Source: Vibrio sp. 10N.261.55.A7
GTDB taxonomy: Bacteria; Pseudomonadota; Gammaproteobacteria; Enterobacterales; Vibrionaceae
Assembly (NCBI RefSeq): GCF_002877365.1
Contig: NZ_MCWZ01000014.1
Coordinates: 20,127-84,126 of the forward strand
Reading direction: 5' to 3'
DNA: 64,000 nucleotides
This document shows, piece by piece, positions 47,260 through 58,088 of this stretch. Each line of letters opens with the position of its first letter. The stretch's first letter is position 1. The position numbers and the translations under genes are program-made. Under the pieces are notes generated by a model. The model was not told where the DNA came from. It searched no databases and worked only from the letters and a program-made list of their open reading frames with translations.

Positions 47260-50200
47260 TTATTGTGCCTGAACGCGCAGTTCAGCGGCGCTTCGACTTT
47301 GGTGACCAAGCAGAGTGTTAAGGTCTGCGGCTAATGGTTTCACTAGGTAGAACTTAGGAATCCATTCATCGAAATTTGCCAAAATATGTTCAGCATGGGT
47401 CGACCCTGTTTCTTCTAGATGCTCGGCGATCAATCCACGCAAATGCTCTTGATGGATGTATAGATCAGACAAGGAGAGTGCTTCTACAGACTCTGTATTC
47501 ACACGACCTTCAAAGTCCTCATTTTTATCGAGAACATAAGCAAAGCCGCCGGTCATGCCCGCACCAAAGTTAACACCTGTTGCGCCTAGAATCGCGACTA
47601 TGCCACCTGTCATGTATTCGCAAGCGTTGTCACCAGCGCCTTCTATGACTGCAATTGTGCCAGAGTTTCTTACTCCGAATCGCTCGCCTGCTGTGCCTGC
47701 AGCAAAGAGTTTTCCACCTGTCGCACCATACAAGCAGGTGTTCCCTATAATCGTTGCCTCATTGCACGCAAAGGTTGTACCGGTATGAGGCTTAATTGAA
47801 ATCTTGCCTCCAGCCATTCCCTTACCAACATAGTCATTGGCATCACCCGTTAGATAAAGCTCGATGCCTCCTGCGTTCCAAACGCCAAATGATTGCCCTG
47901 CGGTACCGTTAAGGTGAAGCTTGATTGGTGTCGACGCCACGCCCTGATTCCCATACTTTCGCGCCACTTCGCCGGATAAGCTGGCGCCAATTGAACGGTC
48001 GGTATTGATGACATCGTAGTAAAGATTGATCGACTGTTTTGAGTCCACCGCTACTTGAGCATCTTCAACGATTTTTAGATTAAGCTGAGCTTTATCAAAG
48101 GGTGCATTGGGCTCTGTCCAATACAGTGGGTTACCTAAAGGCGATACTGGTTTTTCAAGTATGTTTGAAAGGTCTAGTTTGTTTTGCTTAGCTGTCAGCC
48201 CTGAAACTTCTTCAAGTAAATCTGTACGACCAATCAAATCCGTTAGTTTCTCAACACCTAATTCCGCTAGGTGACCACGAACTTCTTCGGCAAGCCCTGT
48301 GAAGTAGTTAACCACCATGTCTGGCAGCCCTTTGAAATATTCATTTCTAAGTGTTTCATCTTGAGTTGCAACACCCGTTGCACAGTTATTGAGGTGGCAT
48401 ATACGTAAGAACTTACAACCCAGCGCAACCATTGGCGCCGTGCCAAAGCCGAAGCTTTCCGCACCTAAAATAGCGCCTTTAATAACATCTAACCCTGTTT
48501 TAAGACCACCATCTACTTGCAAGCGAATCTTATGACGCAGATTATTTGCAACCAACGCTTGCTGAGTTTCTGCTAATCCAAGCTCCCAAGGAGAACCCGC
48601 ATATTTAACCGAAGTCAGCGGGCTTGCTGCTGTACCACCGTCGTAACCGGAGATCGTAATCAAGTCGGCATAGGCTTTCGCTACACCTGTGGCAATGGTG
48701 CCTACACCCGGTTCAGATACTAACTTCACTGAAACCAAGGCTTTAGGGTTAACTTGTTTAAGGTCGAATATAAGTTGCGCTAAATCCTCAATTGAGTAGA
48801 TGTCATGATGCGGAGGAGGAGAGATCAGCGTCACTCCTTGAACTGAGTATCGAAGTTTTGCTATCTCTGCAGTGACTTTATGGCCAGGAAGTTGTCCACC
48901 TTCACCCGGTTTTGCACCCTGTGCGACCTTTATTTGCAGTACGTCTGCGTTGGTCAGGTAGTGAGGGGTGACGCCGAATCGACCTGAAGCAATTTGTTTA
49001 ATGCGAGAGTTACGATCTGTGCCAAACCTGCGCGGATCTTCACCCCCTTCGCCGGAATTTGAGTAACCACCTAGTTTATTCATTGCCATCGCCAGCGCTT
49101 CATGCGCTTCTGGGCTGAGTGCGCCGATTGACATTGCTGCTGAATCAAAGCGTTTAAACAGATCACTCGAAGGCTCGACTTGTTCTAATGCGAGCGGGGA
49201 TTCAGAGGGTTTGAGTGCCATTAAATCGCGAAGCATAGCGGCAGGTCGTTCGTTAACTTGGCTGGCATAATGCTTGTAGTCGCTAGCATCACCGCTTTTA
49301 ACCGCCTGCTGCAGAGTGCTGACTACATCAGGGTTGTACGCGTGAAACTCGCCATCGTGTACATATTTGAGTAATCCACCATGATCAATGGGTTTGCGTT
49401 TTGCCCAAGCCTTACGGGATAAATTAAACAGATCCTGTTGGAAGTCATCAAAGTTTGCACCTTGAATACGAGACGCCACACCCTTAAAACAGAGCTCTAC
49501 GATATCCTGGTGTAACCCCACGGCCTCGAACAACTGTGAACATCGATAAGAGGCGATGGTAGAGATCCCCATCTTCGACATGATCTTGTAAAGGCCTTTA
49601 TTAATGCCGTTCTGGTAGTTTTGCATTACGTCTCGATAGCTTTTCTCTATCGCGCCGTCATCGATGATTTTCCCAAGAGTTTCGTAAGCGAGATAAGGAT
49701 AGATAGCCGTCGCACCAAAGCCTAATAAGACGGCAAATTGATGTGGGTCTCTAACTGCGCCTGATTCTACGATGATGTTGGCATCGCAGCGCAGGTTCTC
49801 ATTGGCCAAACGTGTCTGTACTGCACCGACTGCCATGGCTGCAGGAATGGGAAGTCTCCCTTTCGTCAACTCTCTGTCTGACAAGACAATTAGGACATTA
49901 CCGTTCTTTATCGCTTCAACACTGGAGTCACACAACACATGAAGGGCTTGTTGCAAGTCATGTTGCTGTGGGTCGTAGTTTATATTGAGTACTTGATGAG
50001 CGTAGTAGTCGCTATCAAGGTTTAGAAGTTGCTGCATATCAGAGTAAAGCAGAACCGGTGACCCAAAACTGACTCGATGAGCATGGCCATCGGTTTCACA
50101 GAACACATTCATCTCTTGCCCAATACTGGTGGCTAAAGACATGACGTGTTTTTCGCGTAACGGATCAATCGGTGGGTTCGTCACTTGAGCAAACTTTTGT

Positions 50201-51723
50201 CTAAAGTAGTCCGTGACTAATCGAGATTTTGACGATAGCACTGCCATCGGTGTGTCATCTCCCATGGAACCCGTTGCTTCTTGCCCCATATCACCTAAAA
50301 CGCGTAGAACCTGATCCACTTCTTCGTTGCTCATCGCGAACTGTTTCTGGTAGGTTTTTAGTTGGTTTTCATCAAAGGTACGTTGACCAACTTGATCATT
50401 TGTAAGCTCAGAAAAAGGGGTTAAGCGGTGAACATTTTCTTCCATCCACTTTTTATAAGGGTGGCGACTTTTCAGGTCGTTGTCGATCTCGTTTGATTGC
50501 CATAGCTTGCCTTTTCTGGTGTCGACAACAAGAAGCTCTCCTGGACCGACTCGGCCTTTTTCAGCCACTTCATCAGGCGTATAGTCCCAAATCCCGACTT
50601 CTGAGGCGAGTGTAATTAACCTATCTTTAGTGATGACGTATCGAGCTGGCCTTAAACCGTTACGGTCTAGATTACACGCTGCGTAACGGCCATCGGATAA
50701 TACGATGCCTGCTGGTCCATCCCATGGCTCCATGTGTTTGGAGTTGAAATCGTAGAAAGCTCTTAATTCAGGATCCATATCTGGGTGATTTTGCCATGCG
50801 GGCGGGACAAGCATTCGCATTGCTCTAAAGACATCCATTCCCCCAGCGAGGAAAAGATCCAACATGTTATCTAGGCTTGAGGAATCCGAGCCCACTTCGT
50901 TGACAAATGGCGCAGCAGTTTGCAGATCAGGCAACAATGGAGAAGAGAATTTGTAAGCTCTCGCTTTCGCCCACTGCCGGTTTCCTTCAATGGTATTGAT
51001 CTCACCATTATGTGCTAAATAGCGGAAGGGTTGTGCGAGAGGCCAACGTGGTTGAGTATTTGTAGAGAAACGTTGGTGGAATAAACAGATGGCTGATTCC
51101 ATGCGTAAATCTGCAAGATCGAGGTAAAACCTCGGAAGATCTGCTGGCATGCAGAGGCCTTTGTAGACCATCACTTGTGTCGAAAGGCTGCAGATATAAA
51201 ATTCTTTATCTTCAGTTATCTGTTTTTCAATGCGTCGGCGGGCAATGTATAAGCGTCGTTCAATATCGCGTTCGCGCCAACCCGCAGGCGCTGAGATAAA
51301 CACTTGTTGTATATTTGGAACGGAATCTTTCGCTATTGGGCCTAAAACATCGGTGTTCGTTGGCACTTCACGCCAGCCGGAAACCGTGAGTGTCTCTTGA
51401 GCAAGCTCTTTGTTTATGATGTCTTTAGCGGATTGCGCTTTGATTGGATCTTGGCTGAAAAAAATCATGCCGATGGCATATTGACGACTCAAGTTAAAAC
51501 CGAGTTCTTCAGCGATTAGGCGTAGGTAGCTATCAGGTTTCTGAAGAAGTAATCCGCAACCATCTCCCGTTTTTCCATCGGCGGCGATACCACCACGGTG
51601 TGTCATGCGGTCCAGTGCTGAAATAGCGGTACGGACAAGTTTGTGGCTTGGTTCGCCTTCCATATGCGCGATCAGGCCAAACCCACAGTTGTCTTTCTCA
51701 AGACTTGGATCATATAAAGCCAT
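47260..51723 (-). CDS. gltB: Glutamate synthase large subunit (enterobacterial type)
   Basis: A 1487-residue GOGAT alpha chain that makes two glutamates from glutamine and 2-oxoglutarate. The N-terminal glutaminase domain has its nucleophile at Cys13 (DNCGFGLIAHMEGE), so only a 12-residue propeptide is removed. The FMN/synthase domain includes GEGGEDPRRFGTD, PGEGGQLPG, SPPPHHDIYSIEDLAQLI, and the 3Fe-4S cysteines CRHLNNCATG-like (LRICHLNNCATGV). A glutamate synthase C-terminal beta-helix repeat (GXXGXXXG type) runs from about 1230. It is closest in style to E. coli GltB. Confidence 0.96.
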   Translation of the reverse strand: MALYDPSLEKDNCGFGLIAHMEGEPSHKLVRTAISALDRMTHRGGIAADGKTGDGCGLLLQKPDSYLRLIAEELGFNLSRQYAIGMIFFSQDPIKAQSAKDIINKELAQETLTVSGWREVPTNTDVLGPIAKDSVPNIQQVFISAPAGWRERDIERRLYIARRRIEKQITEDKEFYICSLSTQVMVYKGLCMPADLPRFYLDLADLRMESAICLFHQRFSTNTQPRWPLAQPFRYLAHNGEINTIEGNRQWAKARAYKFSSPLLPDLQTAAPFVNEVGSDSSSLDNMLDLFLAGGMDVFRAMRMLVPPAWQNHPDMDPELRAFYDFNSKHMEPWDGPAGIVLSDGRYAACNLDRNGLRPARYVITKDRLITLASEVGIWDYTPDEVAEKGRVGPGELLVVDTRKGKLWQSNEIDNDLKSRHPYKKWMEENVHRLTPFSELTNDQVGQRTFDENQLKTYQKQFAMSNEEVDQVLRVLGDMGQEATGSMGDDTPMAVLSSKSRLVTDYFRQKFAQVTNPPIDPLREKHVMSLATSIGQEMNVFCETDGHAHRVSFGSPVLLYSDMQQLLNLDSDYYAHQVLNINYDPQQHDLQQALHVLCDSSVEAIKNGNVLIVLSDRELTKGRLPIPAAMAVGAVQTRLANENLRCDANIIVESGAVRDPHQFAVLLGFGATAIYPYLAYETLGKIIDDGAIEKSYRDVMQNYQNGINKGLYKIMSKMGISTIASYRCSQLFEAVGLHQDIVELCFKGVASRIQGANFDDFQQDLFNLSRKAWAKRKPIDHGGLLKYVHDGEFHAYNPDVVSTLQQAVKSGDASDYKHYASQVNERPAAMLRDLMALKPSESPLALEQVEPSSDLFKRFDSAAMSIGALSPEAHEALAMAMNKLGGYSNSGEGGEDPRRFGTDRNSRIKQIASGRFGVTPHYLTNADVLQIKVAQGAKPGEGGQLPGHKVTAEIAKLRYSVQGVTLISPPPHHDIYSIEDLAQLIFDLKQVNPKALVSVKLVSEPGVGTIATGVAKAYADLITISGYDGGTAASPLTSVKYAGSPWELGLAETQQALVANNLRHKIRLQVDGGLKTGLDVIKGAILGAESFGFGTAPMVALGCKFLRICHLNNCATGVATQDETLRNEYFKGLPDMVVNYFTGLAEEVRGHLAELGVEKLTDLIGRTDLLEEVSGLTAKQNKLDLSNILEKPVSPLGNPLYWTEPNAPFDKAQLNLKIVEDAQVAVDSKQSINLYYDVINTDRSIGASLSGEVARKYGNQGVASTPIKLHLNGTAGQSFGVWNAGGIELYLTGDANDYVGKGMAGGKISIKPHTGTTFACNEATIIGNTCLYGATGGKLFAAGTAGERFGVRNSGTIAVIEGAGDNACEYMTGGIVAILGATGVNFGAGMTGGFAYVLDKNEDFEGRVNTESVEALSLSDLYIHQEHLRGLIAEHLEETGSTHAEHILANFDEWIPKFYLVKPLAADLNTLLGHQSRSAAELRVQAQ

Positions 51724-52021
51724 TGCAATTCTCCCTTTGCTTCTCTGTCATCCAGACAGTAAATGACTAACTATTCTTTATTGTTATTATATTTGCGTAG
51801 TTATGCGATTTATTACCTTTTGCTTTTAACAATTATCATTAATCTCAGTATCAATGAGTTCACAAAGTATAGGTTATTATGAAAAAGGTCAAGTTCTTGG
51901 ATATAAATCAGGTAGCATTGCGATTTACCACGTAAAGCTCTGTAATTATTCTGATTTATCATAGGGATAAAGATTTGGTGTTTACAATGTATTAACAACT
52001 GAATAGCAAATAATAGGGAAT
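51724..52021. promoter_or_regulatory. gltB upstream region (no gene seen)
   Basis: About 300 AT-rich bases between gltB and the terminator of the second gltBD operon. The gltB promoter should lie here on the minus strand. No clear ORF or sharply defined operator could be read. Confidence 0.35.
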
Positions 52022-52051
52022 AAAAAAGCCAGCAATGAATGCTGGCTTTAT
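52022..52051 (-). terminator. Terminator of the second gltBD operon
   Basis: AAAGCCAGCA/TGCTGGCTTT with a 5-nt loop and a T6 tail on the minus strand, 21 bp past the stop. Confidence 0.92.
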
Positions 52052-52071
52052 GTATTAAGGGGTATAGCTAA

Positions 52072-53541
52072 TTAGTTTGAAAGCATCAACGAATCGGCTT
52101 TTGCCTCTAAGTTTGAGTTACCAATTAGGTACTTATCAATTGCAACCGCACATTCGCGGCCTTCATTGATACAACGAACAACCAGAGATTGACCTGTACG
52201 CATATCACCAGCAGCGAAAACGCCTTTCTGGTTAGTAGCGAAACCTTCAGATGCAACGTTACCGCGCTCATCAAGTTTGATATCAAGTTGCGCAAGTACA
52301 CCTGTTGGCTCTGGGTGTAAGAAGCCCATTGCAAGGAACGCCATATCACATGGAATCACACGCTCAGTGTTTGCGACTTCTTCAAAGCCAGGTCGTTCAC
52401 CTGGTTTCGCGTCTTGCCATACGATATCAGCAATGCGCAGACCCGTTACTTCGCCTTTATCATTACCGATAAATTCTTTGGTCAGGATGTTCCAGTGACG
52501 TTCACAGCCTTCTTCATGAGAAGTGGTCGTTTTCATGATCATTGGGAACTGAGGCCAAGGCATATTGGCAGGGCGTTTCTCTGGTGGGATCGGCATGATC
52601 TCAACCTGAGTAATACTTGCTGCTTTATGACGGTTTGACGTTCCCACACAGTCAGAGCCTGTATCACCACCACCGATAACCACAACGTGCTTATCTTTAG
52701 CGTGAATCTCTTCTGTTTTAAGATCTAAGTCGTTTGCTCGGCGGTTGTTTTGACCCAGGAATTCCATAGCAAAATGAACGCCTTTGAACTCGCGACCAGG
52801 GATTGGCAAGTCACGAGGAACAGTAGAGCCACCCGTTAGAAGCACCACATCGAATTCTTGTCGAAGTTGCTGAGCATTCACATCAACACCAATGTGCTGA
52901 TTGACTTTAAACTCAACGCCAGCATCAGCCATCATGTTGATCTTACGATCAATAACGTCCATACCGAGTTTGAAGTCTGGAATACCGAAACGCAGTAGAC
53001 CACCGACTTTTTCATCACGCTCAAAGACAGTCACAGAGTGACCTGCACTGTTCAATTGCTCAGCGGCTGCTAAACCAGCGGGTCCAGAGCCGATTATCGC
53101 AATCGTTTTACCTGTGCGAGATCGTGGTGTTTTCGGTTTTGCGTACCCTTCACGGTACGCAGTTTCTACAATCGTTTTCTCGATGTTACAGATAGTGATT
53201 GGATCTTGGTTGATACCCAGAACACATGCGCTTTCACAAGGAGCAGGGCAGACGCGACCCGTAAACTCTGGGAAGTTATTTGTTGAGCTTAGAATGTTCC
53301 AAGCTTCTTCCCAGCTATCACGGTACACGGCATCGTTAAATTCAGGAATGATGTTACCAATCGGACAACCGTTGTGGCAGAAAGGTACGCCACAATCCAT
53401 GCAACGAGAGGCCTGAGTACCGATCTTTTCACCAAATTCTTCGTTCAGTACGAACTCTTTGTTGTCTTCGATACGAACAGATGGATCAAGCTTCTTTGGA
53501 AGCTCACGACCATGTTCTAAAAATCCAGTAGGCTTACCCAT
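52072..53541 (-). CDS. Second glutamate synthase small subunit (Bacillus/cyanobacterial type)
   Basis: A 489-residue GltD homolog of a different subgroup: it begins MGKPTGFLEHGRELPKKLDP, as Gram-positive and plant-type GltD do. Fe-S ligands are in CMDCGVPFCHNGCPIGNIIP and CPAPCESACVLG. FAD binding is [16 protein letters not shown], the NADPH site VVVIGGGDTGSDCVGTS, and the C-terminal FAD motif FAAGDMRTGQSLVV. Its ATG overlaps the gltB2 stop by one base (TAATG), so the two are translationally coupled. It is likely the electron-input partner of that large subunit. Confidence 0.94.
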   Translation of the reverse strand: MGKPTGFLEHGRELPKKLDPSVRIEDNKEFVLNEEFGEKIGTQASRCMDCGVPFCHNGCPIGNIIPEFNDAVYRDSWEEAWNILSSTNNFPEFTGRVCPAPCESACVLGINQDPITICNIEKTIVETAYREGYAKPKTPRSRTGKTIAIIGSGPAGLAAAEQLNSAGHSVTVFERDEKVGGLLRFGIPDFKLGMDVIDRKINMMADAGVEFKVNQHIGVDVNAQQLRQEFDVVLLTGGSTVPRDLPIPGREFKGVHFAMEFLGQNNRRANDLDLKTEEIHAKDKHVVVIGGGDTGSDCVGTSNRHKAASITQVEIMPIPPEKRPANMPWPQFPMIMKTTTSHEEGCERHWNILTKEFIGNDKGEVTGLRIADIVWQDAKPGERPGFEEVANTERVIPCDMAFLAMGFLHPEPTGVLAQLDIKLDERGNVASEGFATNQKGVFAAGDMRTGQSLVVRCINEGRECAVAIDKYLIGNSNLEAKADSLMLSN

Positions 53542-56500
53542 TATACTGCCTCCACTTCTTCCGTTTGTGCCTGTTGTGCTTCAGCTTTACGCTTTTGAAG
53601 TACCGCTTTGTAATCACGTGGCATAACTTTCACTAGTGACTGAATGCTTACTTCAAAGTTTTCTAGGAAAGACTTCGCAACTTCACTTCCTGTGAATTCA
53701 ACATGCTTAGTTAGCATTTCTTTTAGCAGAGCTTTGTCTTCTGCTTCGATTGGATCTAGGTCTACCAGTTCAGCATTAAGCTTGGTTTCGAAATCACCCG
53801 CTTTATCCCAAACGTAGGCCATACCGCCACTCATACCGGCTGCAAAGTTGCGACCTGTTGAGCCAAGGATAACGGCAACACCGCCAGTCATGTATTCACA
53901 ACCGTGGTCACCCACACCTTCGACAACGACTTTCGCACCTGAGTTACGAACACAGAAACGTTCGCCAGCCATACCGCGGATGTAAGATTCACCTGAAGTT
54001 GCACCGTAGAAACATACGTTACCAACAACGATGTTTTCTTCAGCGACGATAGAAGATTTCGCATCTGGATAAAGCACCAAAGTACCGCCAGATAAACCTT
54101 TACCCCAGTAATCGTTCGCGTCACCTTCCACTTCGAATTTCACGCCTTTCGCAAGGAATGCACCGAACGACTGACCCGCACTACCGTAGAACTTAACGTT
54201 CATTGGCTTAGGAAGACCCTTGTCTTTGTAGACTTTAGATATCTCGTTAGACAGCATGGTACCGGCAGAGCGATCTGTGTTGATGATAGGGAATTCAGCG
54301 TTAACGGCTTCTCCCTTCTCAAGCGCTGGAATTGCCGCTTGAATCAACTTGCGGTCTAGAACGTCTTCTAGGTTGTGGTTTTGCTGTGTTTGGTTATACA
54401 CGCCATCTTCTTCGCGCGCAGGTTCAATGTGTAGAACAGGCGTTAGATCGAGGTTTTTGTATTTCCAGTGGCCGATGTCTTCACGAACTTTTAATTTCTG
54501 AGATTGACCAACCATTTCTTGAATCGTGCGATAGCCAAGTTCAGCCATCACTTCACGTAGACCTTCAGCCATGTATTGGAAGAAAGTCACTACGTCTTCT
54601 ACGCGGCCGTCGAAACGCTCGCGCAGTGTTTTGTTTTGTGTTGCGATACCAACAGGGCAGGTGTTTTTATGACACTTACGCATCATGATACAGCCTTCAA
54701 CAACAAGAGCCGCGGTTGCTACGCCCCATTCTTCAGCACCTAGTAGTGTTGCAACGGCAAGGTCACGAGGTGTTTTCATCTGACCATCAGACTGAACAAC
54801 GATACGGTTACGTAGGCCGTTTTTCAGCAGTGTTTGGTGAGTCTCAGCTAGACCTAATTCCCAAGGTAAACCCGTGTGACGGATAGATGACATTGGAGAT
54901 GCGCCTGTACCGCCATCAAAACCAGCGATAAGAACGACGTCTGCTTTGGCTTTTGCTACGCCTGATGCAATCGTACCAACGCCCGCTTCCGATACTAGCT
55001 TCACGTTTACACGGCCAGCACGGTTCGCGTTTTTCAAATCGTAGATCAGCTGAGCCAAATCTTCGATTGAGTAGATATCGTGGTGTGGCGGTGGTGAAAT
55101 TAGACCTACGCCAGGAGTTGAGTGACGAGTTGCACCGATCCAGTCATCGACTTTATCGCCAGGTAGTTGACCACCTTCACCCGGTTTCGCCCCTTGCGCC
55201 ATCTTGATCTGAAGTTCATCAGCATTAGATAGGTAGTAAGACGTCACACCAAAGCGACCAGAAGCCACCTGTTTGATTGCTGAGCGTTCCCAATCGCCAT
55301 TCTCTTTGCGCTCGAAACGAACTGGGTCTTCACCACCTTCGCCTGAGTTAGATTTCGCGCCGATACGGTTCATTGCAACAGCAAGTGTTGAGTGCGCCTC
55401 GTGTGAAATAGAGCCAAAGCTCATCGCACCTGTTGCAAAACGAGTCAGGATGTTTTCAATTGGCTCCACTTCCTCTAGAGGAATTGAGCCAGCAGGGTTC
55501 TTGATGAATGCCAGTTGGCTACGCAGTGTTGCTGCATTGTCACCTTGGTCATCAACCGCTTTCGCATACTTTTTGAATTGAGCGTAATCTTTATTACGCG
55601 TTGATTCTTGAAGCAGAGAAATCGTTTCTGGGTTAAATAGGTGTTTTTCACCACGTTGTTTCCACTGGTAAACACCACCCACATCGAGAACCTGTACAGG
55701 GATTTCACGAGTCGGGTAACCAACACGGTGACGAACCAATACTTCTTTTGCGATGTCATCAATCGTCAAACCTTGGATACGAGAAACTGTACCCGTGAAG
55801 TATTTTTCAACTACAGATTTACTGATACCCAGTGCTTCGAAAATTTGAGCACCGTGGTAAGACTGAAGCGTAGAAATACCCATCTTAGAGAAAATCTTAA
55901 GAAGGCCGCCGTTAACACCTTTACGGTAGTTATCAAACAGTTCTTCTGGCGATAGGCTAGGGTCTAGCTTCTTAGTGCGCTGAAGGTCAATGATTGTTTC
56001 AGTGACTAGGTATGGGTTGACTGCGTTTGCACCGTAACCAACCAGAGTTGCAAAGTGATGCGTTTCACGTGCGTCACCTGTTTCTACCACAATGTCACAC
56101 TTCGCACGCAAACCTTTACGGATTAGGTGGTGGTGAACGGCGCCAACTGCCAACATTGCTGGAATAGCAGCGTGGTTAGAGTTTACAGCGCGGTCAGTGA
56201 GAAGAATGATTGAGTAACCATCGATTACTGCATCTTCTGCGTACTGACAAACACGTTTAAGTGCTCGTTCCAGTTTGCCTTCTTCTTCACTTGCACGGAA
56301 TACGATGTCTAGCGTCTTAGCTTGTAAGTGCTCGTTATCGATAGCGCGAAGCTTTTCAAGTTCAGCGTTTGAAAGTACTGGTGATTCCAATTCTACTTTT
56401 TGACAGTGTTCTGGTGTTTCAGCAAGTAAGTTCTGATCTTTACCTAGGTAAGTGTTCAGAGACATAACCATGCGCTCACGAATCGGGTCGATAGGCGGGT

Positions 56501-58088
56501 TAGTGACTTGAGCAAATAACTGTTTGAAGTAGTTAGATAGATGTTGTGACTGATGCGATAAAATCGCTAGTGGCCAATCCGCACCCATTGCAGAAAGAGG
56601 CTCGTAGCCCGTTTTCGCAAGAGGAACAATGATTTCATTGACCTCTTCAGAACTCACACCAAATGCTTGCTGGTGGTGCATTAGTCGCTCTGGAGACGGT
56701 TGGCTGTGTGCGTTATCTGCTTCAGGCAACTCTTTTAGGCTTAGTAGGTTGTCTTTAACCCACTGCTCGTATGGTTGACCGTTGGCGATGCCGTCTTTCA
56801 CTTCTTCATCAGAAATGATGCGACCTTGTTCTAGATCGGCTACGAAAATACGACCTGGCTGTAGACGACCGCGGAACTCAACGTTTTCAGGGGCGATTTC
56901 AACAACACCAGATTCAGAAGCCATGACTAGGAAGTCATCTTTCGTCACTGTGTAGCGAGAAGGGCGCAGACCGTTACGGTCAAGCGTTGCACCTACTTGA
57001 ACACCATCGGTGAAACAGACAGAAGCTGGGCCATCCCATGGTTCCATGACGTTAGCGTGATACTGGTAGAACGCGCGACGAGTTGGATCCATGTTTTTGT
57101 TTTCTTGCCATGCTTCAGGGATCATCATCATTAATGCGTGTGGCAGGCTGCGACCAGATAGAACTAGGAGCTCTAGTGCCATATCGAAGTTTGATGAATC
57201 CGAGCTGCCTTCCTGACAAATAGGAAGAAGCATGTCGATTTCTGCTTGAGTGAAGAGATCAGATTCAATGATCGCTTCACGCGCTTTCATCCAGTTCAAG
57301 TTACCACGAACCGTGTTAATTTCGCCGTTATGAGCGATGTAACGGAATGGTTGAGCCAGACGCCAGCGAGGGAATGTATTGGTGGAGAAACGAGAGTGAA
57401 CAAGCGCGAGTGCCGTCACCATCGTTGGATTCTGTAAGTCTAAGAAGTATTGAGGCACTTGCTCAGTGGTCAATTGACCTTTATAGACAAGAGTCTTGTA
57501 AGACATCGAGTTGATATAGAAGTCGTCACCAATGTTAGACACGCTTTCAAGACAAACGCGAACGGTATAGTTACGAAGTACGTAAAGCTTACGCTCAAGC
57601 TCTTCTGGAGTAATACCTGGGCCACCAGAGATGAAAACGTGCTCGAATTGAGGTTCTGTGCTTAGAGGGTCAGCACCGATCATAGAGTTATCGGTTGGTA
57701 ACTCGCGATAGCCCAGTACTTCAAGTTCTAGACGTTGAGCATTGCGTTCAAGAATGTCGCGACATTGCGCTCGTTTATGTTCGTCTTTAGGGAAAAGTAC
57801 GACACCTACGCCATATTTCTCGAAAGATGGCAGTTTAATACCTAACTTCACCGATTCTTCGAGTAAAAATTCATGGGGTTTTTGTAGCAAGATACCCGCA
57901 CCATCACCTGAACAAGGATCGCAACCTTGTCCGCCACGGTGTTCCATGCGAGCAAGCATATCGAGTGCTTGAGTGACTACATCATGAGATTTACGGTTTT
58001 TTAGGTGAGCAACAAAACCGATACCACACGCATCGTGCTCCAATTCAGGAGTATACATGCCCTGTGCATTCTGCTCTCTATCTACCAT
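53541..58088 (-). CDS. Second glutamate synthase large subunit (Bacillus/cyanobacterial type)
   Basis: A 1515-residue GOGAT large chain. The nucleophile is Cys21 (HDACGIGFVAHLKN) after a 20-residue propeptide. The glutaminase domain runs to about 430, and FMN domain motifs are NSGEGGEDPVRFERK, PGEGGQLPGDKV and SPPPHHDIYSIEDLAQLIYDL. 3Fe-4S cysteines are in CHKNTCPVGIATQ. It differs clearly from the adjacent gltB (other N terminus, several inserts), so this is a second GOGAT lineage, not a recent duplicate. V. cholerae has the same tandem arrangement (VC2373-VC2377, from memory). Confidence 0.95.
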   Translation of the reverse strand: MVDREQNAQGMYTPELEHDACGIGFVAHLKNRKSHDVVTQALDMLARMEHRGGQGCDPCSGDGAGILLQKPHEFLLEESVKLGIKLPSFEKYGVGVVLFPKDEHKRAQCRDILERNAQRLELEVLGYRELPTDNSMIGADPLSTEPQFEHVFISGGPGITPEELERKLYVLRNYTVRVCLESVSNIGDDFYINSMSYKTLVYKGQLTTEQVPQYFLDLQNPTMVTALALVHSRFSTNTFPRWRLAQPFRYIAHNGEINTVRGNLNWMKAREAIIESDLFTQAEIDMLLPICQEGSSDSSNFDMALELLVLSGRSLPHALMMMIPEAWQENKNMDPTRRAFYQYHANVMEPWDGPASVCFTDGVQVGATLDRNGLRPSRYTVTKDDFLVMASESGVVEIAPENVEFRGRLQPGRIFVADLEQGRIISDEEVKDGIANGQPYEQWVKDNLLSLKELPEADNAHSQPSPERLMHHQQAFGVSSEEVNEIIVPLAKTGYEPLSAMGADWPLAILSHQSQHLSNYFKQLFAQVTNPPIDPIRERMVMSLNTYLGKDQNLLAETPEHCQKVELESPVLSNAELEKLRAIDNEHLQAKTLDIVFRASEEEGKLERALKRVCQYAEDAVIDGYSIILLTDRAVNSNHAAIPAMLAVGAVHHHLIRKGLRAKCDIVVETGDARETHHFATLVGYGANAVNPYLVTETIIDLQRTKKLDPSLSPEELFDNYRKGVNGGLLKIFSKMGISTLQSYHGAQIFEALGISKSVVEKYFTGTVSRIQGLTIDDIAKEVLVRHRVGYPTREIPVQVLDVGGVYQWKQRGEKHLFNPETISLLQESTRNKDYAQFKKYAKAVDDQGDNAATLRSQLAFIKNPAGSIPLEEVEPIENILTRFATGAMSFGSISHEAHSTLAVAMNRIGAKSNSGEGGEDPVRFERKENGDWERSAIKQVASGRFGVTSYYLSNADELQIKMAQGAKPGEGGQLPGDKVDDWIGATRHSTPGVGLISPPPHHDIYSIEDLAQLIYDLKNANRAGRVNVKLVSEAGVGTIASGVAKAKADVVLIAGFDGGTGASPMSSIRHTGLPWELGLAETHQTLLKNGLRNRIVVQSDGQMKTPRDLAVATLLGAEEWGVATAALVVEGCIMMRKCHKNTCPVGIATQNKTLRERFDGRVEDVVTFFQYMAEGLREVMAELGYRTIQEMVGQSQKLKVREDIGHWKYKNLDLTPVLHIEPAREEDGVYNQTQQNHNLEDVLDRKLIQAAIPALEKGEAVNAEFPIINTDRSAGTMLSNEISKVYKDKGLPKPMNVKFYGSAGQSFGAFLAKGVKFEVEGDANDYWGKGLSGGTLVLYPDAKSSIVAEENIVVGNVCFYGATSGESYIRGMAGERFCVRNSGAKVVVEGVGDHGCEYMTGGVAVILGSTGRNFAAGMSGGMAYVWDKAGDFETKLNAELVDLDPIEAEDKALLKEMLTKHVEFTGSEVAKSFLENFEVSIQSLVKVMPRDYKAVLQKRKAEAQQAQTEEVEAV

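Noticed and set aside
51813..51998. A 61-codon minus-strand frame upstream of gltB
   Set aside because: It has no ribosome binding site and lies in AT-rich promoter DNA.
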